From NCBI GenBank assembly GCA_964410105.1, contig CAYPFY010000001.1, positions 248,001 through 312,000 of the forward strand: 64,000 bases of DNA, written 5' to 3'. The position numbers and the translations under genes were made by a program. Positions 9,128-17,805 of the stretch are shown here, piece after piece (the first letter of the stretch is position 1; each line of letters opens with the position of its first letter). Below the pieces are notes generated by a model that saw only the letters and a list, made by a program, of their open reading frames with translations, had not been told where the DNA came from and did not search any database. This stretch comes from CAYPFY01 sp964410105. GTDB taxonomy: Bacteria; Bacteroidota; Ignavibacteria; UBA10030; SZUA-254.

Positions 9128-10726
9128 TCAGTTCCTCTCGACAAAAAGTTGCAAGCTCGACCGGTTATTCTTGTTCGGATGCATATAATGGCATGTGGTG
9201 CATTTGTTCGACGCTTCGGATTGGTTGTGGCACTCGGCGCACATCGAGATTTTGGGGAGGTTTTGTATTGCCGAGCGGTCTCTGGCCACAAGCTGGGCCG
9301 ATGTATCCTTATTCACGACCACCTGGTTGATGGGGATCTCCGTATGGCATTCCAGGCATCGCCTTTGGAGGATATGCGCGCGGTGATCGAACTCGGCTCT
9401 CATCAGCTTCCGCTGATCTGCGTTGACACCGAGAATGCTGGCATTAGAAAGTGTGTGGCAGACGCGGCAGGGCGTTGTCAGTCGATCCGCGAATTGCAGA
9501 AAATCCTGCTTTTGAGGTTCAGGGGCAACGATGGGCATCGCGGCAAGCGAAAAGGCTGACGAGGAGAGCCCATTGATCGCCTGAGTTCTCCTGGCTGATG
9601 CTTTCACCAGAGAGTCCAGTATTGCGAGGTCCGACTGGATTTCGGGCTCAGGCCGGGATCTGAGTCCCGTGATGTAGCTCCGCAGTGTGCTGATGGCTTC
9701 GGCATAGAGCCTGCCCGGAGGTTTCCTGGCGCCGTCGGCGGAAGCCTGGAGAAGCTCGGAGAGGCCGAGGTCTCCGTAAAGAGACTGACGCAGCATTCTT
9801 AGATTCTCCAGGATCCAGGGGTCCTTATGATACACAGGAGTCTTCACGATTCTATTGCCCGCCTTCATGGTGAACTCGTTGGGATTCGTCGAGGAGGCCC
9901 AGAGCGACGCCGGGCCGCGACGGGCGATGATCATCTGCAGCGTCTCGACGCCGGGAATGCCGGGGTTTCCGGCATCCTTCACGGCAAGCGGTGGAGTCTG
10001 GGAAGCGCTCGTGAGGTGACACTCGGCGCAGTGCTGGTCGAAATCGATCGGTTTGAAATGCTTCCCATCCCCCTCGGGGTTGTGGCAGTAGAGGCATGCT
10101 TTCTCGACATAAAGTGCGCCGGCCTGTTGTTTCTCGAGCACAAACTTCGTGTGCCGTATATGAGTGAAGATCAATGTGGAGTCATCGGGGATCTGATTTC
10201 GGGCAAAGGCAAACTCAGGATGGTTTTTATTAAAAGAACCATAGTCGTGGCAGGATATGCATTTCATGTCGGGCACTTCGGTCATCGAACCGTCTCGTCC
10301 CCTGTGGTCCGGGTGGCAGGAGGCACAGGTTACTTCCTTGCCGGCGTACTTTTCGCGGACAGCAACCCCGTGGGCCGCATCACCGGACCGGTACACGTAA
10401 TGAGCCGCGAACGAGTAGCTGCCGGTCTTGTCACCCGCTTTTTCGTGGCACAGGGAGCATCTCGAGCTCGAGACTGACTTAAACGACTCATGGCACTGCG
10501 AACAGTTCTGCTCAAAATTCGCGTGAGCCGATGAGAGAGGGCCTTGTGAGACGAAGCTGCTCTTCATAAAAAAAACATTCACGGCAAAAAACAGAAGAAG
10601 GACGAGGCATGCCCCCCCGCCGATCATCATCGCGAGTCGCCGCGAGAAGGGATAGACATAAAATTTCGATATCGCCAGGCGGATGGCGCTGAATGTACCT
10701 TTCTTTCGTCCCGGGGCGGGCTTCAC
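9128..10726 (-). CDS. Membrane-anchored decaheme c-type cytochrome
   Basis: A 532-residue protein with one N-terminal transmembrane helix (about residues 32-53) that anchors it to the inner membrane with the bulk in the periplasm. I count ten CXXCH heme-binding motifs: six in the first half (residues about 75-245: CSQCH, CSLCH, CASCH, CISCH, CLYCH, CAECH) and four in the last 120 residues (CRVCH, CLECH, CAECH, CTTCH). A heme-free helical stretch of about 170 residues lies between them. Many extra His residues suit bis-His ligation. It sits 12 nt after the b-type cytochrome gene, so a quinol- or ferredoxin-to-cytochrome relay at the inner membrane is likely. It is not a recognised NapC/NrfH-type; the exact family is uncertain. 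Confidence 0.9.
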   Translation of the reverse strand: MKPAPGRKKGTFSAIRLAISKFYVYPFSRRLAMMIGGGACLVLLLFFAVNVFFMKSSFVSQGPLSSAHANFEQNCSQCHESFKSVSSSRCSLCHEKAGDKTGSYSFAAHYVYRSGDAAHGVAVREKYAGKEVTCASCHPDHRGRDGSMTEVPDMKCISCHDYGSFNKNHPEFAFARNQIPDDSTLIFTHIRHTKFVLEKQQAGALYVEKACLYCHNPEGDGKHFKPIDFDQHCAECHLTSASQTPPLAVKDAGNPGIPGVETLQMIIARRGPASLWASSTNPNEFTMKAGNRIVKTPVYHKDPWILENLRMLRQSLYGDLGLSELLQASADGARKPPGRLYAEAISTLRSYITGLRSRPEPEIQSDLAILDSLVKASARRTQAINGLSSSAFSLAAMPIVAPEPQKQDFLQFADRLTTPCRVCHTLSNASILGVNADQRKLMRAEFDHRAHILQRRCLECHTEIPINQVVVNKDTSAQLVARDRSAIQNLPKISMCAECHNQSEASNKCTTCHYMHPNKNNRSSLQLFVERN

Positions 10727-10738
10727 GTAAAAAGCTCT

Positions 10739-11575
10739 TTAGTAAAGAAGGACAGCATACAGATGGATCAGGATGAGGACAAGCAGGACCAGCGAAACCG
10801 GGATGTGCGTATAAAGCCACCAGCGGAGCACCTTCTGCAAAGAATAATGGGCGTCGATCTCCAGTTTCGTCCGGTACATCGATTCCAGCTGATCAAGTTT
10901 TTCTTTTTCTTCTGACGAAAGCACTTTGCGCAGGTACTCGAACTGGCGGAGCCTGGACTGGATTCCCCCCGTGATGTCGACGTAGTAAATCAGCCTCTGT
11001 TGCGGCGTCGCGAGCCCTGGGGCGAGGTTTCGGCGATAGAAATCCTGTATGGGTTCGGAGCATGTAGCAATCAGCTTTTCGGTTCCTTCCCTGATCTGTT
11101 TCACGAGGTCAGGGATGCGGTCGTAGAGAACCTCGATCGTCAGTCCTGACGCCAGGACGCGGGGAACCACCTTTTGAATGAGCACGCCGGCCAGCCCGCT
11201 CGCCGTCACCAGAATCGACAGGAACCAGAGCCACCAGTTGAGCGCTCCCGTCGGGATTCTGAACCTGCTGTGCATCAGGACCAATATCATGGCAAGGGTT
11301 CCCGCATAAAGATGGAACTGCACCCACGATTGGGATTTCCCTACTGCCATTCGGGCGGCCAAATTCATCGTCCTTCGTCTGATGCCGAGCAGCGCCGCGC
11401 CCGCCATGCAGAGACTCGCAGCCGTCCCATAGGTCAGGCCCCACCAGTTGCCGGGATCGATCTCCGATGTGAGTGCATTGACGATATACATCAGGAAAAA
11501 AAGCGCCGTCGCCGTCACGAAGCCCAGGAGCCAGCGCGGCGACTGAACCCAATTATCAAGATGCGGAGACTTCAC
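10739..11575 (-). CDS. Membrane b-type cytochrome, probable bis-heme
   Basis: A 278-residue integral membrane protein with about five hydrophobic helices (residues about 14-34, 46-64, 86-104, 112-134, 254-276) and a charged helical cytosolic or periplasmic loop at about 140-250. Two His pairs stand out: His88/His102 in one helix and His257/His271 in the last. Each pair is spaced 14 residues, the spacing that lets two facing helices hold two b hemes. The start overlaps the stop of the Fe-S protein gene (ATGA) and the membrane decaheme gene follows 12 nt later, so this is the likely membrane link between cytosolic Fe-S clusters and periplasmic hemes. Family not recognised by name; heme binding is inferred from His placement. 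Confidence 0.8.
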   Translation of the reverse strand: MKSPHLDNWVQSPRWLLGFVTATALFFLMYIVNALTSEIDPGNWWGLTYGTAASLCMAGAALLGIRRRTMNLAARMAVGKSQSWVQFHLYAGTLAMILVLMHSRFRIPTGALNWWLWFLSILVTASGLAGVLIQKVVPRVLASGLTIEVLYDRIPDLVKQIREGTEKLIATCSEPIQDFYRRNLAPGLATPQQRLIYYVDITGGIQSRLRQFEYLRKVLSSEEKEKLDQLESMYRTKLEIDAHYSLQKVLRWWLYTHIPVSLVLLVLILIHLYAVLLY

Positions 11576-13209
11576 GTTTCCTTCGCGATCAGTTTCTTAA
11601 ACTCCCCTATATCCCCTATCCGCATCGCGCAGGCGTGCGGGCAACTGTTGACGCAGGCCGGCCCTTCCTCGGATTTGTAACAGAGATCGCACTTGGTGGC
11701 GAGCTGCGCCTGCTTCCCGCGCAAGCCCTCCGGAATCATGTCATCCGGCCAGACCTTCCCCAGATCGAACATCGTGATCGCGTCATAGGGACACTTGTTC
11801 GCGCATGTCTGGCACCCGATGCAAATGGAGTCGACGATCTCGACGACGTCCCCGACAGCAGCCCGGCGGATGGCCCCCGTCGGACAACCGACAAGGCAGA
11901 CAGGGTCTTCGCAGTGGTAGCATGCCCTCGTGATGAGAAAATTGCGGTATTTTTCCCCCTCGCGGACAAATCGCGGGATCCCTCCGTGCGTTTCGGCGCA
12001 TCCCCTGACGCAGTCGTCGCACCGGGTGCAGCGATTGAGGTCGATGACGAGAATGCTATTTCCCTCCACCAGGCCGCCGTCCAGTGCTGTTTCGATAAAT
12101 TCCGATTGCTGGATATTCTTCCGGCTGTAGCCTGCTTCTTTGAGCCTGGCGACCGTCGACTGCCACAGCATCGATTCGATCCCAGGGAATTGCTTGACAA
12201 TGCGGCGAAAATCATCCGCGGAGATTTTCACCAGCTCCGAGAATTCCTTTGACGAGGCCTCATAAATCCAGCCGGCATTCGTTTCGGACAGCAACTCAAA
12301 TTCCCCGAGGGACATTCCCTTGGAGAGATACGAAACGACGATCTGACCCTCGCCGAGACGTTGTGCGAGCTTGACAAATCCCGATCGCACCATGTAGAAG
12401 GCATCGGCAGCCTCCCCTTCCCGCGTAATGATCTCGTCGGGGTCAAGGGAGACGAGCTCGACGCTTTGCGTGAGAGATCGGATGAACGCATCATCACACG
12501 CGCGGAATAGCGGTGTGGCCTTCAATTGCGCGAAGAGTGAACGCTCCCGATACAGTTTGTCCAGCCGGGCCTTGAGGCTTTTTGACTTTCGCATCAGCCG
12601 GAGCGCGGATACTCTGATCTGGATGAGTTCGCACTCGGAGGTCGTCTTTGCGGTGACGGATTGCGGCCATCCGCTCAGGGCTCCGATTTCGCCGAAAATC
12701 TCTCCGGGACCGAGAGACACGCGCGCTCCCGTTGGAAGGTCGATATCCATCGCCGAAAGAAAGGTGATGCCCCGCTGAGGGACGTTCTGTCTCTCGACCT
12801 GAGCCTGGAAAACGGTCTGCGAGCGTCCGGCCTGGAAGTTATCGCTTGGGGAGTCCACCCTTCCGGCAATGATTGTACGGGAAAGATCAAAAATCGGCCC
12901 GGGCCCTCCCTGTTGTTTCTGCAGAAAGACATCGACCGTTCCCTTGGCGATCGCGAAAGCAATGTCGATATAACTTCCCTCCTCGAAGAGCACGGTGTCT
13001 CTTTTCCACCGTGCGACCGATACGTCGGGACTTATTTTTTCAAGAAACTTATCGTCAAATTCACTGAAAATCTCGAACTTCTTCAACGCGGCCGGATTCA
13101 GTTTTTCCGAAATTTCGAGGACGCCGGTGTTGGCTCCGTACGATGACCAGCGGTCGCGATAAAGCTCAATCCGCTTGAATTCGGTTCCCCTTTTCAGCTC
13201 ATCGGCCAT
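11572..13209 (-). CDS. Double cyclic-nucleotide-type domain fused to four-[4Fe-4S] ferredoxin module
   Basis: A 545-residue cytosolic fusion. Residues about 45-215 and 225-345 are two CRP/cNMP-binding beta-roll domains. The C-terminal part, from about 380, carries four Cys clusters like those of DmsB/HybA electron-transfer subunits: C-T-R-C-D-D-C-V-R-G-C, C-Y-H-C-E-D-P-V-C-L-V-G-C-P, C-I-G-C-Q-T-C-A-N-K-C-P and C-D-L-C with C-V-N-S-C-P. The phosphate-binding cassettes are degenerate. The first reads F-G-E-I-G-A-L-S-G-W-P-Q-S, with Gln where cAMP/cGMP binders have Arg; the second, L-G-E-F-E-L-L-S-E-T, lacks the Arg. The domains may therefore sense something else or act structurally. There is no HTH domain, so it is not a transcription factor. 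It overlaps the b-type cytochrome gene by 4 nt. Confidence 0.9.
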   Translation of the reverse strand: MADELKRGTEFKRIELYRDRWSSYGANTGVLEISEKLNPAALKKFEIFSEFDDKFLEKISPDVSVARWKRDTVLFEEGSYIDIAFAIAKGTVDVFLQKQQGGPGPIFDLSRTIIAGRVDSPSDNFQAGRSQTVFQAQVERQNVPQRGITFLSAMDIDLPTGARVSLGPGEIFGEIGALSGWPQSVTAKTTSECELIQIRVSALRLMRKSKSLKARLDKLYRERSLFAQLKATPLFRACDDAFIRSLTQSVELVSLDPDEIITREGEAADAFYMVRSGFVKLAQRLGEGQIVVSYLSKGMSLGEFELLSETNAGWIYEASSKEFSELVKISADDFRRIVKQFPGIESMLWQSTVARLKEAGYSRKNIQQSEFIETALDGGLVEGNSILVIDLNRCTRCDDCVRGCAETHGGIPRFVREGEKYRNFLITRACYHCEDPVCLVGCPTGAIRRAAVGDVVEIVDSICIGCQTCANKCPYDAITMFDLGKVWPDDMIPEGLRGKQAQLATKCDLCYKSEEGPACVNSCPHACAMRIGDIGEFKKLIAKET

Positions 13210-13246
13210 AAAACGGATTCCGTTTCGATATCACAAAATCTCATGG

Positions 13247-14131
13247 TCATTTCTGCGTCGATGGGGAAGTCTTGCGATAGAGGAGGTCCAGCCGCTTTTT
13301 CACCACAAGGAGAATCTGATCGACGCTCATCGTGTCATTCAGGGCCGGGAACGGCTCAAGGGTCAGGGGGACGGGCGTTACCGGGGCCGGCATGACCGGA
13401 GCAGGACGAGGCTGAACTATTTTCCGGGAAACAATCGGAGCGCCGTCATCGGGCGGCTGGACGACCTTCGCTTTTGCAACCTCGGGAGGAGGGGCTATCG
13501 TCTTGGGCACGGGACCCCGCGCGGCCACCGCATCATCGAAGTATTTTCTATTTTTATCCTCGTCGGCAAGCGGACGTTTCCAGTGCTTTGCCACAGATTT
13601 CATGTTGTTGACATAGTTGAACTTTAGTCCATCGGGGTGTCCGCTCGCCAGAATCTTCTGGTCGGTCGTCAGGTGGCAGCGGACGCATGTCGCCGAGCGG
13701 ACCTTCAGGTTCTTCAAATCGGTCATCCCGAGCGCAAGGGCTTTCTGATATGCACCCTTCTCCTTATGGGGGTCTCTATAGCCGCTCCCGGGTCCATGGC
13801 AGCTTTCGCAGCTTACGCCGTCCTCGACCTCGGAGGCTTCCTTCCCGCTCACGACGGTCGCATGGCATTCCCAGCACTTACTCGTCCCCTTAAGAAATGC
13901 TGCCGGCGCTATTCCGTAGAACGAAGAGTATTTCTTCGCGTCATCATTGGAACTCAGGTCATCGACTGAATTCTTGTGCTTATCGACCATATTCTTGTGC
14001 TCAGAAACGTGGCATTGCGCCTGATCGCTGCCGCAGCCCCCCGGGCCGAGAGTCTTGTATTGTGCATGCCCGATACTCGCGGCGAGGACAATGGCCAGAA
14101 AGAAACTGCGAAGCGGGACATTCGTATTCAT
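13247..14131 (-). CDS. Small periplasmic multiheme c-type cytochrome with one CX6CH site
   Basis: A 294-residue protein with an N-terminal signal peptide (about 1-23, ending G-H-A-Q). Three canonical heme sites are present (CWECH, CESCH-GPG, CVRCH), the layout of cytochrome c554-like proteins. Near the N-terminus the sequence C-G-S-D-Q-A-Q-C-H would be a fourth site with six instead of two residues between the cysteines. The last 100 residues are a Pro-rich low-complexity tail ending in a short amphipathic helix, perhaps for docking. Its start overlaps the stop of the big decaheme-LVIVD gene (ATGA). A periplasmic shuttle between inner- and outer-membrane cytochromes is the natural role (inference). 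Confidence 0.88.
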   Translation of the reverse strand: MNTNVPLRSFFLAIVLAASIGHAQYKTLGPGGCGSDQAQCHVSEHKNMVDKHKNSVDDLSSNDDAKKYSSFYGIAPAAFLKGTSKCWECHATVVSGKEASEVEDGVSCESCHGPGSGYRDPHKEKGAYQKALALGMTDLKNLKVRSATCVRCHLTTDQKILASGHPDGLKFNYVNNMKSVAKHWKRPLADEDKNRKYFDDAVAARGPVPKTIAPPPEVAKAKVVQPPDDGAPIVSRKIVQPRPAPVMPAPVTPVPLTLEPFPALNDTMSVDQILLVVKKRLDLLYRKTSPSTQK

Positions 14132-17100
14132 TGGGGCGTTTTGGTGTAATTGCCCAGCTTTCCGTCATCCGTCACCGTCCATACTCTTCCGTCGCGAAGG
14201 TAAAGCCTCTGCTGCTCCTCCAGGTTAAACGGCCTCGAGCCGAGACGGCCAAAGACGCTCACCTGATGGCCGCTCTCATCGACAGCCCGGTCCCGGTCCA
14301 GTCCCTTCGAGACGGCGAGGGCCCTTCCATCGAGTTGCTTCGTCGCAATGAGCATTGGTGTCGGCCTGGGGCTAAAACCCTGATAGCCGGGCGTGTCCCG
14401 GGGAGACGTCAGCTGAACCACACGCAGCCCGTTCTTTCCGTCCGCCACGTAGGCGAAGACGCTTGCATTGGTTGAGGCAACCTTGACGCCGCGGGCGTCA
14501 TTGATCACGCCGTCGGCCGTAAATATCTTTTCGAGCTTCATCTCCTCCGGATTCTCGACGTCGATGATCACAAGGCCCTGACTCCCCGCGGCGACATAGG
14601 CATACGTCCGGGCAACGTAGATATCGCTGGCATCCTGAAGCGTGAGAGTTTTTCCGACCATCCGGGGATCTTCCTTGAACGTGACATCGATAGCCTTTAT
14701 TCCCTCCTCGTCACAGACGAACGCGTAGCGGAACTGCAGGGCGATCGCCTTCGGCTTTTTCACCTGGGGCGAAGGGATTTCCGCCGCAATCCTTGGCTTG
14801 AGAGGATCGGAAATATTTATAACCTCAATTCCCCGGTCGCAGCAGACATACACATAGTCCCCCGCTATCGTAAGATTGACGGCGCCGTCCAGTTTTCCGT
14901 CCGGGTTATATGTCAGGGCTCTCTCGAGAAAATTGTTTCTCGGGTCCCGGTCGACCAGGTTCATGACATCGACGAGTATCAGGCCTTCAAATTTATCCGT
15001 TATGTATGCATAGCTGTAGATCGGGTGTATCGGCCACTGTTCCTGGTTCTCCGGCCGTTGCAGGCGGCGGGTGTCGATAGGCATCGTGGTCGGCAGAGCC
15101 ACGGCGGTCGCATATTGCGTCGGGACATGCGTGTTCTGCCCGAAAGGGGAAACGGGAGAGGTGACGATGCGCTCGGAGAAACCTTTGTTGTCGATATTTG
15201 CCACATCGTAAACCCTGAAGCCGTCCGATCCACAGGCTGCGTAGAGGTAGTCTCCCCGGAGCTGCACACTCAATACCGAACCTCTGTGGTGATAGGAGGT
15301 TTCAAGTTCACGGCTCTTTTCAAGATGCTTCGCGTAGTAATCAGGATAGGCGAGCTGGTCGAGATAGCTCCCGATCACCGCCTGCGGCTCGTCCGATTCT
15401 GTGACGGCGACGGCATCGAGGCCGCCGTCCCCGGCCGCCACGTAGGCATACTTGCCGATGAAATTCACCATGTTTGTCCCGTGCAGCACGAGCTGGGCCA
15501 TCCATGCATTGTTGTCGTTCTTGGATGAGACGTGGCAGTCCGTACACATCTTAGTCTCAGCGGCACGGACGGTGTGGGCGAAGTGCGGATTGAAAGCCTG
15601 GCTGCTATACCCCGGGGCCGAAATCGGCGGCTGTTGGAGGTAGATCTCCTCCCGGTTTGCATTGGCGGAACTGAGGACGAGGGCGCTGGAGGAGCGAACG
15701 CTCGTGATCTTGTTACCCTTGGAGGTGCCGGCGAGTCCGAGCATATAGCCGTCGTCCCGGACAACCTGCGGGTTATACGTCGTCCAGTTGCGCGACTCGT
15801 CTCCCTCGAAATGATTCATCGATTTCTTCCAGTTTGCCTGCTGGGGGAGATGGCAGCCGAAGCAATTGGTCACCCAAGAGGTGTGGCAGCTCTGGCACTC
15901 CATTTTCTCATACGAGTGCGCAAGCATTGAGGGGTCATCTCCCTGCTTCCAGATCGATCCCTGGCGGGTTATGAGATGGGCTGCGGCAGCTTTCGGGTTA
16001 TACTGGGGCGATGATGGATCGTCCGAATCGAGGGTTTGGGCAACCTCCCATGAGAGGGCCGAATCCACGACTGATCGCTGGAGTATGCGATTGGCGCGGC
16101 TCCGGAACCTTTTTTCTTTGAACGGAGTGTAGAGATCGGACATGGACGTTCCCCCTGCGGGGGCGGCCACGCCCGAGGTGAGGAGCCTTGCCCGCTCGGT
16201 GACAGTTCCATGGCAATCGACGCACTGGATCTCGACCGCATTATGGAACTCTCCATTGAGAATCCCGCTGCCGTGGGAGTCCTGTTTGAAATGACAGTCC
16301 ACGCAATGCATCCCCTTTTCTGCGTGAATGTCCTTCAAATGGACCGCTCGGGTCGGATTGTTTTCGCCCGCCTGAGAAGCAGCGCCGGAGAGAGGTACGA
16401 CGCCACTAAATTTTTCGGGCGAATCCGAGGGAATGATATTCCCATCCTTGTCGAGAAGGTTTCCCTTACGATCCTTTTTGAAGACGCCACGGAATATCCA
16501 GCCGTGTCCATGATAATCGGCGAACTGGGTATGCGTGGCCTTGGGATTGAGTGCGGACACGTCGGCCAGAAATGCGGGATCGCTCCAGTTGCCCCGCAAA
16601 ACCGCCTCTTCCGGATTCGACGACAGCATCTCAAATGATTCGGAGGATGACGGGTATTTCTGATGTGCCGGATACATCAGCTCGCCGTCTGACTCGTAAT
16701 CCCAGAGCTGAAACCCCAGAAAAGTGTTGACAAATGCGTTAGGCTGGTGCATGTGGCACACGATGCACTGGCTCGAGGGGATCGACCTGGTGAACTGATG
16801 GCTGATCGGGTGCCCCGGTTCGTTTTTGGGTATTGTCGTATCCGCGCTCGAGCTGAATCCCCGATTGCCGAACCGGGCATAGGGGCCGGAATTCACCGTT
16901 GATCTGTCATTCGCGTAGACGACGTGGCAGGCCGTGCAGCCACTCGATCGATAGTCTCCCGGGTGGTCATTTGTTCCGAGAAAGGAGAGGTGCGGATCGT
17001 TCAGTCTCGTCTTATGAATATTCAGGACCGGGGAACTGATGCGCAATTCCGTCCCGAGGCCGCGGCTACTCAGTTTCATATCCGGGCGGCCCGACTCTTC

Positions 17101-17805
17101 GGAAGGATTGGGGATCCCGATTTCAGACGGATTGCCCCGGAAAGCCTTTCCGCCTCGTTCGAAGCTCCTGAAGTTGTCAGGGGGCTGGGTGATTTCCCAT
17201 CTCAGCAGCGGCACCACGAAGGGGAGCGCCCCTTTTTTCAATTCCTCAGCTGATGGTCCGTTCAGGCTGTCTCCGACGGTGTTGATCCTTTGCGGCTTTC
17301 CATCCCGCGAATAACTTTCGCCAAAGAAATATGTCTTGTTCGGAACGATCCCGTTATTATACGCGGCCCCGCCCATGAGAAGGGTTGACGTCGTCATCAT
17401 ACTTTTCTGAACATATCGGACCTCTTCATTGTGACAGGGGCCGCAGGTTTCGTCAGCCACACGGAGGTCTCCCGGATTGATGAAGCGGATGAATGACGGA
17501 TCTTCCTTGTTGAGCAGGGTATAGGACCGGACTGGATTTGCCGAGGACTTCCAGAACTCTCCATAGCGGGGTTTAACGTGCGCGCGATCGATCGCCGACG
17601 CCGCCGCATCGCCTCCGTGGCAATCGACGCAACCAAGTTTCACTGCATCCGATTTGTGCATGTTCTCGATACCGCCGTGGCACCTGAGGCACCCCCTGCT
17701 TTTGGACTCAGCTTCCTGGCGAGTCTGATTGATAAGTTTCTGTCCGTACCCGGAGGTCGAAGATACCACCAATACCACCGCAAGAGTGAAGACTCTGTTC
17801 ATCAT
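14128..17805 (-). CDS. Large exported decaheme cytochrome c with LVIVD beta-propeller repeats
   Basis: A 1225-residue protein with a signal peptide (1 to about 21). Ten CXXCH motifs lie between residue 39 (CLRCH) and about 755 (CTDCH), several followed by G-G or H-rich segments. From about residue 765 to 1190 come roughly seven repeats of about 45-60 residues of LVIVD type, each with a core like Y-A-Y-V-A-A-G-x-x-G-L-x-V-I-D-V (for example near plus-strand 14560-14600 and 14820-14880), enough for one beta-propeller. LVIVD repeats are known from bacterial surface proteins. The gene overlaps the beta-barrel gene by 1 nt and the small cytochrome gene by 4 nt. It probably forms the outer or surface end of the electron conduit, with the propeller as docking or substrate module (inference). 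Confidence 0.92.
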   Translation of the reverse strand: MMNRVFTLAVVLVVSSTSGYGQKLINQTRQEAESKSRGCLRCHGGIENMHKSDAVKLGCVDCHGGDAAASAIDRAHVKPRYGEFWKSSANPVRSYTLLNKEDPSFIRFINPGDLRVADETCGPCHNEEVRYVQKSMMTTSTLLMGGAAYNNGIVPNKTYFFGESYSRDGKPQRINTVGDSLNGPSAEELKKGALPFVVPLLRWEITQPPDNFRSFERGGKAFRGNPSEIGIPNPSEESGRPDMKLSSRGLGTELRISSPVLNIHKTRLNDPHLSFLGTNDHPGDYRSSGCTACHVVYANDRSTVNSGPYARFGNRGFSSSADTTIPKNEPGHPISHQFTRSIPSSQCIVCHMHQPNAFVNTFLGFQLWDYESDGELMYPAHQKYPSSSESFEMLSSNPEEAVLRGNWSDPAFLADVSALNPKATHTQFADYHGHGWIFRGVFKKDRKGNLLDKDGNIIPSDSPEKFSGVVPLSGAASQAGENNPTRAVHLKDIHAEKGMHCVDCHFKQDSHGSGILNGEFHNAVEIQCVDCHGTVTERARLLTSGVAAPAGGTSMSDLYTPFKEKRFRSRANRILQRSVVDSALSWEVAQTLDSDDPSSPQYNPKAAAAHLITRQGSIWKQGDDPSMLAHSYEKMECQSCHTSWVTNCFGCHLPQQANWKKSMNHFEGDESRNWTTYNPQVVRDDGYMLGLAGTSKGNKITSVRSSSALVLSSANANREEIYLQQPPISAPGYSSQAFNPHFAHTVRAAETKMCTDCHVSSKNDNNAWMAQLVLHGTNMVNFIGKYAYVAAGDGGLDAVAVTESDEPQAVIGSYLDQLAYPDYYAKHLEKSRELETSYHHRGSVLSVQLRGDYLYAACGSDGFRVYDVANIDNKGFSERIVTSPVSPFGQNTHVPTQYATAVALPTTMPIDTRRLQRPENQEQWPIHPIYSYAYITDKFEGLILVDVMNLVDRDPRNNFLERALTYNPDGKLDGAVNLTIAGDYVYVCCDRGIEVINISDPLKPRIAAEIPSPQVKKPKAIALQFRYAFVCDEEGIKAIDVTFKEDPRMVGKTLTLQDASDIYVARTYAYVAAGSQGLVIIDVENPEEMKLEKIFTADGVINDARGVKVASTNASVFAYVADGKNGLRVVQLTSPRDTPGYQGFSPRPTPMLIATKQLDGRALAVSKGLDRDRAVDESGHQVSVFGRLGSRPFNLEEQQRLYLRDGRVWTVTDDGKLGNYTKTPQ

